57,453 nt of DNA from Terfezia claveryi (Eukaryota > Ascomycota > Pezizomycetes > Pezizales > Pezizaceae). The stretch is from positions 1-57,453 of the forward strand of contig WHUX01000289.1 in the NCBI GenBank assembly GCA_015179025.1. The letters are read 5' to 3'. The position numbers and the translations under genes are program-made. Under the pieces are notes generated by a model. It was not told the origin of the DNA. It did not search any database and saw nothing but the letters and a program-made list of their open reading frames with translations. Shown here piece by piece: positions 10,674-21,640 of this stretch; position 1 is the first letter of the stretch, and every line of letters starts with the position of its first letter.

Positions 10674-11201
10674 GGTATATATGGAATAGTCGGTATTTTA
10701 TGTGGCAGTTCAACCTCTTCTTGAAATACCCCTTTTTATGAGAAATCATAAGCAATAGCTGCTTCCCATTATATAATACTTCTATCAGTATCTGTTTTTC
10801 TTGAGACATAATGCTTTCTCCTATATGTAGATTTTGTACTCGTTCCAATGTTAATCTCGATCCCCTAGGAATATCTGAAAATTTCGGTACTAGCCATCCG
10901 AGTTCGTAAAGGGATTGGTCTATATCCGATCTGAGAGTCATACTATTTTTGTTCGACTCTCAAAAAGCGCTTTTTGGAAGCAATTCTTTTTTCTCTCCAA
11001 TCTTTATCTCCCGCTGGCTTCCTCCATCTTCATGCGGCGCATTAACTGGTGTACTTTATCCGCTTTCTTCTTATATAATGTCTGTATTTCTTTTTTCGAC
11101 AAAACAGAATCCTGAAGACAAAAATCACCCGTATCCATATTAGTATTATCATTATTCTGTCCCAGTATTATCCTCCAATCAATGAGCTCCGGGAAGTTCA
11201 T
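10645..11201 (-). pseudogene. Gypsy 2 protease-to-RT linker
   Basis: Two overlapping frames cover this region. One (11201-11004) is charged and Lys-rich. The other (10941-10645) reads WLVPKFSDIPRGSRLTLERV and IEVLYNGKQLLLMI, the stretch that precedes RT motifs in this Ty3/gypsy lineage. A 29-bp hairpin, GAGAGTC..GACTCTC (10933-10961), lies exactly where the frames switch. It is nearly identical to hairpins at 14417 and 14622. The linker probably separates protease from polymerase in the polyprotein. Confidence 0.55.
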
Positions 11202-12406
11202 TGATTGTCCTCTTTTCCCACAATATACCTGATCTTTGCTTCATCCCGGTTCCTCCCATGATTTGCCGGAACTGCGCAGAACATTACTTCGTCTCCATTT
11301 GTTCCTGTAACCGTAATGTAGCAATTACCATCATCTCGATTATCTTCCTTCATTCTCACTGACCTTACCCAAGGTCTACCCAAGATCACTTCACGTGTCA
11401 TATCTTCCATCACAAAGAATCTTCCAGAGGTAACAACTCCTCCTATCGTGACTGTGACCTTATGACAAACTCCTAGTACTCGCGTACTATGTCCTGTTGC
11501 TCCTCCTACCGACCAATTGACCTTAACATCCATGGGAATATTGTATTCTCGGACAATATCTTCGCACACAATATTGAGTTCAGAACCTCCATCAATAAGC
11601 ATCTCGAGTGCTTCTCGATCTTTGTCATTTAGGACAGCTATGCATGTAGGACATGCTGCTGCATACAGTTCCCGATCTGCTTCTTGCCTAAAAACTCTGT
11701 TCACAACTGCGTGTATGTTTTGTTCGAGTCTTTGCTGAATTTCATTGATCTTCGGCACACGCTTGATCCCAGTGCACCTTTGTACAAGTTCAGTTCCCGC
11801 AGTCGCTAAAATTTCCTCCGTATTTAGACCTTCTCCACTCATCAATTTATGTGCGAGCTTGTCCAAATCCACGTTCTCACGCATTTTTACCCAGTTTGGC
11901 ACTATCTTTAACTCTTCTTCTTCCTGAGTCTTCTTCTTTGTCTTTTTTGTAGGTTCCTCAGGCTGAGACCGCAGATCTTGTAGTTCTTCAATATCCTGCA
12001 TGATCTCATCTTCCATTGACAGTTCTTCCTTAGTTGGCTCGGGTTTCTGGACTTCTTTAGGCTTCCAGAACTTCATCTTTTCACGAACATCTTTCTTAAG
12101 AATTCCCTGGCTCATGGTTTCAGACTCGGGTTTGGCTTTCTTGACGATCACAGGTTGGTCGTGCATCATCATCGTTTCACTGCAATCTGCAGCAATCGTT
12201 TTTTTCGCAGGAAAATCCAAAGTAATGACACTTGAAGTCGAACTTATTTCCTCCATTTTCGACTCCTTTGTCTTCATGGCCTTTTCAACCCATTCTTTTT
12301 GCCATTCAGTCACTTGCCCATCTTCGTCCTGTGTTGGAAATGGTACTCGGGTATTCATTGACGTTTCTGAATCCCCCAAGAACAACGTATATCCCTTGAA
12401 GTGCAC
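11198..12406 (-). pseudogene. Gypsy 2 Gag C-terminus and aspartic protease
   Basis: The frame is open for 402 codons from a non-ATG position. It starts just after a zinc knuckle read in the same frame upstream (CYWCGGQHRREEC, near 12450). Residues 40-190 are a Lys/Glu-rich linker. Residues about 255-380 are the retropepsin-like domain: MLIDGGSELNIVCEDIVR (catalytic Asp; Gly-Gly replaces Ser/Thr-Gly), VLGVCHKVTVTIGGV, and EVILGRPWVRSV with the ILGRPW motif common in fungal gypsy elements. Its stop lies four bases inside the next frame. Gag-Pol processing is the expected role. Confidence 0.75.
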
Positions 12407-13977
12407 TTCTCCTCGTTCGATGGCCTTCTTGAGACTTCTGCATTCTTCTCTTCTGTGTTGCCCTCCACACCAGTAGCATCCTCTAGGTCTATCGAAAGCG
12501 AGTTATTCTGTGGATAGCTTCTACGGCCATATTGATTTGGGTTGAAAAGCTGCTGAGGCGGCGTCGTACCAGTGCCCACCATTTTCTTAAGCTCGGTATT
12601 CTGTATTTTCAAGTCCTTTAGTTGTTGAATGATTTCGTCCATTGGGTCAGGAATCTCTTGTTTTTTGGGGCTTTTTCCTTTTCCTTCTTTGCATTATTCT
12701 CCTTTTTCAAGATCTTCATTGCCGGAGTATCATCTCCTCGTCTGCTGGATCTTCGGCTTCTTCTCGAAGTAGCTTTCTCATCTGGGATCCACGACTATCC
12801 AACCACGCAATTGCCGCTTCCTTAACATCATTCCATCGTTCCCTGCATGAGTCCGGTTCACTTAAGAGCATGTCGTTTTTCTTCAAATTTGATCTCCTGC
12901 TTTAACTGGGAAAGCCGTCAAGAATAACCGAATTCTGCTAATCTTTGCCAATCTTTCTTCCTTGACCAGAACCTCGGATTTGTCACTAAATTCCATAATA
13001 AACGCTCGATAATCCCCGCACTTGGTTCCGTCTTCTTTTTCAAGTTCGCAATCAGCTTGTGCAAGTACTTCCGAGTATACTTTTGCATTTCTGTGTCACT
13101 TTCCTTGAAATCCTTGAGCATTGCGGTTCAAAAATCCTTCCAATTCGGGGTTTCATATGTTGCATAGGATTTAAGATACTTCCCAACACAGGTTCACAGT
13201 AAGAAACTAGTCGAATAATCCTTTCTCATCCGTCCATCCTGCAGTCAAGTTTTCCCAGTTCTCCACAAATCTCGAGACATTGGTACCGTCGAACAGAGGT
13301 GCCCCAATCTGTCCGGGCAAGGGTAAGAAGGTATAAGGTCCACGTTTGCCTTTATAGTCTGATTTTTTCCTCCTGATTCTGTTTCTCCTAAACCAGATCC
13401 CGATCCAGAACCTGAACCAAATGCCATTATCGTATATCTTCTGCCGAATTGTGTGATGTATTTTGTGTTGTGTTGTGTGGGTTTCCCCAAGTTGTTCCTC
13501 GAACAAAAATAAGAAGAACTTGAATCCGAGATCAAATAACAATTGTCGAAATGTTCTTTGATTCTGTGATAAGTCCTTATCCGTCGAAGGTCTTTGCGTA
13601 TTCGATAGTGTAGAAGCTACTGTTCGAATTGCTGTACCCACGAATGCTGCTGTTGATAATTTTATCCAGGGCGAACTCAGGTCATTATATACCTGAGCAG
13701 ACTGAAAACCAATCGTCATCCAAAATATAATATCCCATGGCATACCCTTTAGCGTCCAGGTACACATACTCCATAGTTTATCATAAAAAGTATATCCGAA
13801 GCTAGATAATAGTAACAGTGATATTCGTATCTCTATTCGTGATATCATATCGCCTTCATTCTGATTCTTTGCCGATTTCATTATACCTACCACCATTTTC
13901 CAAATCGTTATCCGAACTCTCCGGTCGAAGGGACCAAAAATATAGAGGCACTTCTCTCCTAATGGAGGAACATGCAC
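12407..13977 (-). pseudogene. gag: Gypsy 2 Gag
   Basis: The likely start is the ATG at about 13427 (MAFGSGSGSG). Another frame (13977-13207) overlaps and contains PLPGQIGAPLFDGTNVSRFV and ENWENLTAGW, which match the capsid start of fungal gypsy Gag (APxFDGxNVxxFLxxWE). The segment 13121-12918 and the one from 12642-12355 continue the capsid and linker in shifted frames. At least two frameshifts are needed. Gag would form the virus-like particle. The upstream 5' region to 13977 may be leader rather than protein. Confidence 0.55.
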
Positions 13978-14700
13978 TTTGTGACCGGTTGGTGAGGGCC
14001 ACTATAGACAACGAAAATAAGAAGAGTAATAGTAGAAGGTGATTCCGTTCAATTCATGTGATACTGTCCTCAACGCACGGCCTAAACACGCACGGAGAAC
14101 AATACATGATCTCTGCTGATAAACTGCTAACTGCTGCGCTGCTGTACATGTATCTATGTCTGCATGCCTATCTTTATCGCCGCAATTTTCCACCTCTTTT
14201 ATCTTCAAAAACTCTCACATGTAAACTAATCTGCTGCCTTACTTAGGCCCTTATCACACGTGTTACCCTGTTCCCTCGTGCTATTTAATTGATCATTCTT
14301 GTGACATTCATTACCAATATCCAACATCATCCCGACACTTCAACAGTTTTAACTTCAGTCGACAAGAACTAATTCTTTCACCTTTCGATAAAAATAGCAA
14401 CTCTTATCATCAATCCGAGAGTCATACCAAAAACTGTTCGACTCTCATAATTATTTGAAAACTTTTTGCTTGCAGGGTAATCTCAACCGATTTTCACTTT
14501 TGCCAATGACTTCATTTGCATTGTTTAGGGTCTTCAGGAGTCTAACAATATAGCCTGATATATCCCCTAAATCAATTCTCCGCTAAACTAAATCAAAGGT
14601 AATCGAGTCGCGTGGTAATCTGAGAGTCATACCAAAAACTGTTCGACTCTCAAAATGTTAAAATAAATCAAAAATAAATAAATCTAAAAAAAAATAACCC
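13978..14700. other. Gypsy 2 upstream region with repeated hairpin
   Basis: No protein is recognisable. The stretch should hold the 5' LTR of gypsy 2. A 30-bp hairpin module, GAGAGTCATACCAAAAACTG followed by TTCGACTCTC, occurs at 14417-14446 and 14622-14651, 205 bp apart. It contains CATACCA immediately before TGTTCG, which could be a tRNA primer-binding complement next to an LTR start. From 14655 to 14760 the sequence is an A-rich low-complexity run. Confidence 0.45.
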
Positions 14701-14979
14701 AAGGAAAAAATAACTAAATAAAAGATAAATAAAAACCAAAAAAACCAAAAAAATAACCATTCTCTCTATACCGTTGTATTCGGGTATGCTCAATAGTTCT
14801 AACAGGATCACTAAAGTCCCACCGCACTAGGTATGCTATTTCGGGTTGCACCAAATGAGTGGGTATGTAATCGATAGTATGTGTGCCATAACAAGTGTTG
14901 GTGACTCGTCCTATATAGCCGGCTGGTGGTTTAGTATCTATAGTATTGTAACCATCTCGACCCTCAAAGTTGTTATTGC
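14700..14979 (-). pseudogene. Orphan coding fragment of unknown family
   Basis: One minus-strand frame is open from about 14967 to 14690 without an ATG. It begins after CTTTAG, a possible 3' splice site, as FCNNNFEGRDGYNTIDTKPP. It then reads AGYIGRVTNTCYG, PTHLVQPEIAYLVRWDFSDP and VRTIEHTRIQRYREN before entering the A-rich tract. Composition is protein-like rather than repeat-like. I do not recognise the family. It could be the last exon of a decayed host or transposon gene. The neighbours are the gypsy 2 upstream region and a solo LTR. Confidence 0.35.
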
Positions 14980-15273
14980 AGAACTAAAGAAACCAAAAGG
15001 GGAGGAGAAGAGGAATTGAAGCAATGATGCCAAGACGGACTTTTATGATCCTCAAATAGCTCAAGTGCAAGCAGCAAAATTGGGTCTCAGACTGAAATTC
15101 GTGGCCCTGTATTGCAATACTGCAAGGGGTCAGGTCATGTAACCAGACTAGCAATCTGACAGTCTGGATTGAGTTGATGACAAAAGATATTGACATAAAA
15201 GAGGTTTAAAGCAGAATGTCTAAATATTTTAAACCTGAATGTAGTTTATGACAGTCTGTGGCAAGGAGATCAA

Positions 15274-15896
15274 TGTTACGGCTTAGGTAAGAGACCTACC
15301 CTCAACAGGGAAAATTCCAATACCTAATTATGGCTGCTAACTACTATGGCTTGATCAACCATACAGATGCAGGTAATGTGTCTGAGATAGACAGGTATTA
15401 GAGTAAGGAAGCATGTGACCATTGAATGCATTCTCATACATGTACTCTCTTCTATAAATATCCATTAAGTTCTTATGTTCATTATTCTTATATTGTTATT
15501 CATTGTATGCAAGTTTATCTTCTGTATGATAGTCTGACTGCAATGTGTTGAAGTTCAGGCTGCCTAATCAATGTATGTCAGACTGCAGAGTTCCTAAATA
15601 GGAAGCGTCTTCCTATTCTAGGTAACCATCTGATGTCAGTTCTACTAAGCTATTAAGGGAAGTGTCGTCAGATCTGATAATGAGTTATCAGATCAACACT
15701 TCTATATAAGCTACCGCTTTTACATAGTTAATACAATAAGACCTAAGCGGTGTTCTAAGTCTCATATAGCTTTACTCTTATTGAGTCCGCTTTACACTCG
15801 AGTTGCTACTACGTTTATACTTGTGATTTATTATCAATCACCCCTTATACCTCTACTGCTGACTTATATATTCGTAGTTACAGCCCGCCTGTAACA
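15274..15896 (-). mobile_element. Solo LTR of the gypsy 3 family with perfect target duplication
   Basis: The block starts TGTTACGGC and ends CCTGTAACA. It is flanked on both sides by ATCAA (15269-15273 and 15897-15901), a perfect 5-bp target duplication. It is the reverse complement of the LTRs at 18233-18844 and 34626-35237 (shared blocks such as CTTAGGTAAGAGACCTACCC and the TATATAAG core), so it lies in inverted orientation to them. Length is 623 bp against 612 for those LTRs. A solo LTR arises by recombination between the two LTRs of a former full element. Confidence 0.93.
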
Positions 15897-15901
15897 ATCA
15901 A

Positions 15902-17430
15902 AGGTTTGTGGCATCCCATACTTTGATTGTCGAAATGAGTGAAAGGAACCTAGTCTTATGCCAAAACCTCTACTGTTAAGTTGTTCTGATGAACGCTGTG
16001 AGAAAAGAAATAGATTAGACCTGTTCTGCTGACATAGTACTCCTAACCTTAGTAGCAAACTTATATCAGTCCTAAAGTGGTTAGTATGCTTGTTATGAAA
16101 TCAGTTATTTACTAGCATAATTTGAATCTGAGCTGGGCAAATGTATTTGAAATTATGCTAGTGAGTAGCTAATAGATACCTACCGTACTACAATGAACCT
16201 AACCAGACCACAATGAACCTAAACCAGACTATAATGAACCTACTATAGTTAGTATGGAATATCTATCAGTGTATCAACAGATACAAATACTTAGCCTGCC
16301 CAATTACTAATTCTTTGTAGTACATTCTTGAGCAGATGCAACCAGACTAGGATTGTCTATGTGTAGTCTCAGTACCATCTATGCATAGTTCTATGCCCTC
16401 TATGAGGGGCTTGTGCCAACTAGACTAGTTCTATATGTAGTTCATTGTAGTCTGTAGAGGGTTGTGCAACCAGACAAGAGCCTATAGCTAGCCAAGAGAA
16501 TCTAGTCTCGATCAGACCCTCGTAAAGGGGAATTCTGACCTTATGTGAGACCCTATTTCTAAAATTAAGTCGGGGCCACCATGATATCTCATAGAATTCT
16601 GTAATTTTCCAGTTGCTGCGTTTGTCTATAGTAGGTTATGTCAGACTAGTACTTTGCTAGTCTGGCTGAACTGGACTAACGTTACACGGCTAGGTGTCTT
16701 GGTATGAGACTGATAGATTCTGTACTGATAAGAGACCCCAATGAATCCTGAGCTTATTTGACAGGCCATATTTACCTCTGTGTACTTTGCTAGTCGTGCC
16801 AAACTAGTACGTTGCAAGTGCCAACCAAACAAACATTGCACGACCTAGGCTCATAGAGCTCCTTGTACCCGACAGCAACCAGACTAACCTGACAGGTGAT
16901 CTTGCATTGCTTGTCTTATACCCGTTATGGGGGAGTTGTGCCAACTAGACTATGTGCCTTAGTTGATACACTCATGTGAAGACTATTCCTAACCCTCTAA
17001 GAGAGTTATAGGAGGAGGGTCATACAACTAGACTACTAATACCCTGATAGATCCACTAGAGCCTGTAGCTAGCCAAGAGAATCCTAAGCTAAAGTTACTT
17101 TACTATTAGTGTGGTTGCACTACCTATCGCAGTTTGCTATATAGTTCTGCTAACTAAACTATTTGCTATACTAAGGCGTTGCACGTGCCAACCGGACTAA
17201 TGTTATACAGTGTAGGCTCATTTGGCTCCCTAAGTAAACTTGGCACTAACAACAAGGTACTAGACTATATAAGGTAATTTCCCATATATAGGTATACTCA
17301 CTTTGTTATATTCACTTTGTTGCATTCACTTTGTTGCATTCGCTTTGCTACTTTTGCATCATTTCATATAGCAATGGTTAAACTAAAGGAAAAAGGTCTT
17401 TGTTTGGTACAAAGAGATGTGGGGAGCTAT
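15902..17430. other. Intergenic field of AACCAGACTA-like motifs
   Basis: No gene is evident. The sequence carries at least ten copies of a decamer close to AACCAGACTA or AACTAGACTA in both orientations. Examples begin near 16221, 16340, 16416, 16466, 16641, 16659 (inverse), 16876, 16940, 17025 and 17188, often preceded by GTGC(C). Short tandem repeats of ATTCACTTTGTTGC (about 17300-17345) follow. The same motif recurs at 44.38-45.16 kb beside a Plavaka-type transposase and once at 15141, left of the solo LTR. Confidence 0.6.
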
Positions 17431-17509
17431 TCATAGTCATTGACAGCATATATAGGAGAGTGTAAATGCTCTAGACTTACAGGGAACTATAAAACATATC
17501 TATCATATA

Positions 17510-17592
17510 TAGGTTCTATAGTATATAGAATCTATACTATACGGGATCTATACTATACGAAGTCTATACTATATAGAATCTATACTATATGG
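17510..17592. repeat. Short tandem repeat (TATACTAT-type)
   Basis: About five imperfect units of 17-19 bp built on ATCTATACTATA lie within an AT-rich stretch immediately upstream of the split gene start at 17680. No promoter function can be shown. Confidence 0.6.
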
Positions 17593-17679
17593 GAACAGTA
17601 TGTACAAGTTAACTGCAATCTGCTATTCCACTACAAGCAGGGTCTGGGGCCATACTCTAATATAAACTATCTATAGGAC

Positions 17680-18232
17680 ATGCCTCCAAAAAGAAAGACA
17701 TAACCGGCTGCAGACCCAATGGAAGCGGATGATGATTGGACCATGCGCCATTTTGCAGAGAGGGCCGGGTTCTATAATGAAGGAATTTTGGAGACCCTAT
17801 ACTCACTTTAGAGGCATGATGTTTCACAACTGATTAAGGAAACAGGGGTACATGGTCCACAAAAATCGGGGACTGATACATGGTCGACATTTTGCTGGCA
17901 TGCCGCTGGCCTGCCAACGATGGCTCCGAGTGGGCAGCTAAAGTACTATAGTGATGAGTGGATCCTTCAGTCTGTCAATCAACTATGTCAAGATATTACT
18001 AAGAAAGTGTAAACCAGAAATACTTCTAGGAATCAAGTGGTACAGCAGGCTCATGCTACTCATGCAGCAGAGTACCCTGATGACCCAAGTCTGCCAGCCC
18101 TCACAAGCCAACCGCCTGCCCTCCCAAACCACTCTCCTGCTCTAACAAGCCAACTACCTACTTGAAATAAGCTTATTTCTCTACCGGGTCGAGACAACGA
18201 GAAGCGGGGGTTAGATGCCAGTAGCAGTTAGC
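17680..18232 (+). pseudogene. Unknown gene, 5' half, split by gypsy 3
   Basis: From the ATG at 17680 one frame runs to the gypsy 3 LTR with stops only at 17701, 18010 (TAA), 17809, 18229 (TAG) and 18163 (TGA). It begins MPPKRKT, a basic start. A compact region follows with WTMRHFAERAGFYNEG, DVSQLIKETGVHG and TWSTFCWHAAGLPTMAPSGQ, ending YSDEWILQSVNQLCQDI. After that comes a Pro/Ser/Ala-rich linker (PALTSQPPALPNHSPALTSQ). The same frame resumes at 35242 beyond the 17-kb insertion. I do not recognise the N-terminal domain. The stops all lie in codons that one transition could make from Gln, Arg or Trp. Confidence 0.6.
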
Positions 18233-18844
18233 TGTTACAGGTGAGCTGTAACTACGGGAATACTTCGGAGGAAAGGATAGATAATAGCAAAGCAAAGTAT
18301 AAATGTAGCTATAACTCGGGTGTAATGCAGACTCGATAAAAGTAAAGCTATATAAGACTTAGAATACCACTTGGGTTTTATTGTATTAACTATATAAAAG
18401 CAGTGGGTTATATAGAAGCTTAGATCTGATAATGAATAATTAGATCTGGACGATGCTTCCTATAATAGCTTAGTAGTATTGACGTCAGGTTGTTACCTAG
18501 ATAGATAACCACTTCCCAATTAGGAACACTGCAGTCTGACATACATTGATTAGGCAGCCTGAACTTCAATGCATTGCAGTCAGGCTAACATACAGGACCT
18601 GAACTCGAGTACATCCAATAACGATACATGAATGACAAACATAAGAATATAATAGAAATATATTGAAGAGAGTACATACATAAAATGTATTATTAGAGGT
18701 CATATACTTCCATTACCCAATCCCTTTAATGCCATTCCTTAGACGCACTATAACATCTGTATGGGTGATCAAGCTAAGACAGTTAGCCGTAGTAGGTTAT
18801 TGGTTATCCCAAGGGAGGGTAGGTCTCTTACCTGAGCCACAACA
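18233..18844 (-). repeat. Gypsy 3 LTR, left copy (3' LTR)
   Basis: Starts TGTTACAGG and ends CACAACA, degraded from the GTAACA end preserved in the inverted solo copy at 15274. It matches the right copy closely along its length. In the first 65 bases the differences I could align are all transitions. The left LTR is the 3' LTR because the element reads right to left. Confidence 0.92.
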
Positions 18845-19135
18845 TTACTCTCCGGTTTGAGGCAGCTATCCTTAGCTAAATACAAGTCCTTCTGACCCTG
18901 GAAAAGACAAGTATTAGTAATGACTCAGGTAACTATGATGGCTAGGCTCTAACCTTATAGCTAGATACCTCTATCCCATTTAAGGGTACCATAAGATCAG
19001 TATGCCTACACATGCATGCCATGGCTATTAAAAACCAAACCTCTCGCCAAAAAACCCACAGGGAAAAGGCGACGAGTAGGAGGGTAAAAGGTATCATGTC
19101 TTCATCCATTATATAACTTGATGCGAGTCCTAGCC
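18845..19135. other. Gypsy 3 3' untranslated region
   Basis: Between the chromodomain stop and the 3' LTR there is no recognisable coding sequence. The polypurine tract expected next to the LTR is not clear. An AGGGAAAAGG-type purine run, read on the opposite strand as the gene direction requires, is not obvious. Confidence 0.5.
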
Positions 19136-19864
19136 TCAGATGTCCCTATCGTCTCGTGGTTTATTAGGGAACTTCTCTCGATACTCTCTGAGCTTCTCCG
19201 GATAGTTATCCAACTTGTCGAAGGTCTCCCAAGTATCTTCAAACTCCGTGTATCCTTCCCAACACACCCTATACTTGACTATTCCTCGATTTTTGCAGGA
19301 GTCCACAATAGATTCAACTTCAAAGATATCTGGTTTATCTTCATCCATATCTTGTGGCTCATCTCATCGTTTGAATGGCTTTAGGAGGGTAATATGAACA
19401 ACATTGTGCCATCGTATGTCTTGTAGAACTTCGAGCCTGTATACATATGAACCAATAGCTTCAATGACCTTGTAGGGCGCTATCAACTTGCTGGTAAGAG
19501 AACGTTTGTTCCCAGCTGGTATTTGTAGGTTCCGGTGGTCCACCAATACCCAGTCATTGATAGCAAACCTGCATGCCTTTTCGAGATGTATAGCACTCCT
19601 TTTGTGATTGATTTGCTTAAGGATATCATGAATTTGGTTGTGCACCATTATCATTCGGTCTAGCCATTCTTCTGCAGTGGGAGAGGAGAATTCATAGTCG
19701 TCTGAAAGGTGAATAGTGTGAGGGTCGAAGCTATATAGACTTCGGTAAGGGGAGTACTTATGGGTAGAGTGGGCAGCAGTATTATAGGCAAACTTTGCTA
19801 AGGGTAGCCATTGTTTCCAATGAGCTTGTCTATCATGACAGTAGATGCAGAGGTACTGCTTAAG
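19136..19864 (-). pseudogene. Gypsy 3 integrase C-terminus with chromodomain
   Basis: The frame from 19864 reads the end of the integrase core and the GPY/F-type tail (FAINDWVLVDHRNLQIPAGN, SKLIAPYKVIEAIGSYVYRL, DIRWHNVVHITLLKPF). After one stop, in phase, it reads a chromodomain: DIFEVESIVDSCKNRG, VKYRVCWEGYTEFEDTWE. The aromatic cage positions (Val-Tyr at the start of strand 2, Trp-Glu-Gly-Tyr, Trp) look present. Chromodomains of this type steer integration to chromatin marks such as H3K9 methylation. The upstream core continues at 28376, beyond the LINE block. Confidence 0.88.
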
Positions 19865-19884
19865 TTTTTTTTTTTTTTTTTTTT

Positions 19885-20219
19885 AAATCTGTACGTCTGT
19901 GGAGCCTAAGGCTATGAGACAGCCCCGTTCCCTTGTCTTAAAAGACTTGGTACATCCACGGGACAACGGATTGCATGAATGCCCAGCCCCCTGAGTCTAG
20001 GAAAAAACAGCCAGAAAACAGGCTCCTTCTTCCCCCGCCATGCCCCCTAACAGCCCATCCCCTGTAAAATGAATTATCCTCCACCACGCCCCTTCCCGGC
20101 CCATCCCCTGTAAAATGAATCATCCTCTACCACGCCCCTTCCCAGCCCTCCCCTCTCGAAGGGGACTCCTATTTCAGGTCTAGGTGGGAAAAAAAGGTCT
20201 CCACCAGGTCAATGGCAGT
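19885..20219 (-). other. LINE 3' untranslated region with 46-bp repeat
   Basis: GC-rich 3' sequence between the ORF2 end and poly(A). A 46-bp unit containing GCCCATCCCCTGTAAAATGA occurs at 20053 and 20099, and a partial third at about 20145. Repeated 3' ends are common in LINEs, where the enzyme recognises the RNA tail; that function is not shown here. Confidence 0.65.
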
Positions 20220-21640
20220 TTTCTTCCCCCCATCCTTCACCTTCTTAAGCCATCTCCCTCGCTCGTCTATTTCTCTCCAGGAGCCCCATCTCCTGCCGAC
20301 CTCCTCCTCTTGTGAGCATGCCAGGGCTACATGTCCCCCTGTCTCCTGACCCTATCCGCAAAATCGGCACATGGGATCTACTATATTATCCAGCTTTGCA
20401 TGCCAGGACTGAAGGTTTCCCTTCCCTATACGGTATTGGACGTAGTTCACCCGTGCCTTCCTGCCCTATCTGACCACCCTTCCCATCCCTGTACCCATCA
20501 CCATTCTTTCCCTTTCCCTCATCCTTCTCCATTCCTTTCTTAGACCTCCTTCCGTAATTAAAGGGTGCTTAGGGAAGCCTCTCTCTGCCCCCTCCTTCAC
20601 TAGAGAATCTGCGGCCTCATTGCCCTCAATCCCAACGTGGGCCTTGACCCATCCCAGCCTTATCGCCCCTGCCCCTACCCTTCTCTGCCTCCGTCTGACT
20701 AGAACTACCACCTCCCTCAGGTCAGCAGTTCTAGCTCTCCCCTTTCTGCCTACCTCCTGGATCGCTGCCAAGGCAGCCTGGGAGTCCGATAGTATCAGCA
20801 CTTTCCACTCCCTATCAGCCTCCTTTAAGGCCCTATTGATCTCCACCACCTCCCCATCCCATACCGTGGCTAACCTCCTGATGCCTACCTTCCCCCTCAC
20901 CTTGCCTCCCGCTGAGTACCATCTCCCCCCAACTCGGCCTTGTAAGCTCATGCTTCCATCCGTGTAAATGACTACTGAATCCTCCTTGACTGCCTCGATT
21001 GCTGCCTGCCATTCTTCTGGCTTGGCTTCTCTTGTCAGGTATAAGTCAATAATGAGGATCTGAGTCTTCTCTGCTCTCCCACCTATGCTCAGCTTCTCGT
21101 CCCCCTCCTCTATTAACACCCCAGCCTTGCTCCGAATAGCTGTCATAACCGACGTGAAGCCGTCTGTAATAGGGAAGGGCTCAGTAAAGTCATCTCAAGC
21201 TCTCTCCTCTTCCATGTTCCTCCCTCTCCTCCCCCCTCCCAGCCAAAGGTCGCCCAGTGCCTTGGGATCCCGCATCATTTTACCCATTAACCTAGCCTGA
21301 GCTGCATCCATAGTCATCTTGGGCGACTCCACTCCTGCGATCTAGCTCACCAAGTCACACCTTGACCCATGGGTTGCGTTCATGCACTTTTTTAGGGCCT
21401 GGTACTGGAGTTTCTCCAACTCCTCCTCCCAGTCCCTCTGCCCTCTCCACTCAAGCTCTACATCCCATAAGGCAACTGCCCGAATCATTCTTGTGTAGGC
21501 CGCCTGCCAGCTGCTGGCACTCAGCCCCCAATTGGAGTTGCCCAACCCATTCAGCTGTCCCAACAGCTTGCGGGCTTTGGCAATCCGGCTCTTCCAATGC
21601 TCTTTAAACGTCAGGCTCTCATCCATGAGAAAGCCTACTC
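20220..21640 (-). pseudogene. LINE ORF2 C-terminal part with RNase H
   Basis: The piece 21626-21342 (FKEHWKSRIAKARKLLGQLN, SWQAAYTRMIRAVALWDVE) is the post-RT region of Tad1-like ORF2. In phase after a few stops comes RNase H (21146-20466): IYTDGSMSLQ, the Glu in DGEVVEINRAL, LSDSQAALAAI, and VKAHVGIEGNEAAD with the final His and Asp. A Cys/His end motif follows near 20360 (CRFCG ... GGHVALAC). The entire RT domain expected upstream is missing: at about 21640 this meets an endonuclease N-terminus directly. A deletion of roughly 2 kb or more is inferred. Confidence 0.85.

Larger units (their letters stand above)
8081..14450 (-). mobile_element. Ty3/gypsy retrotransposon 2, left end displaced by gypsy 1
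   Basis: Minus-strand order from the right is gag (about 13.98-12.4 kb), zinc knuckle, aspartic protease, reverse transcriptase, RNase H remnants and integrase (to 8081). The integrase C-terminal region stops exactly at the LTR of element 1, so its remainder and 3' LTR should lie left of base 1. The 5' LTR boundaries at about 13.99-14.65 kb could not be fixed. A candidate primer-binding/LTR junction with a GAGAGTC..GACTCTC hairpin occurs at 14417 and again at 14622. Frames are broken by both stops and indels, so it is older or more decayed than element 3. Confidence 0.75.
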
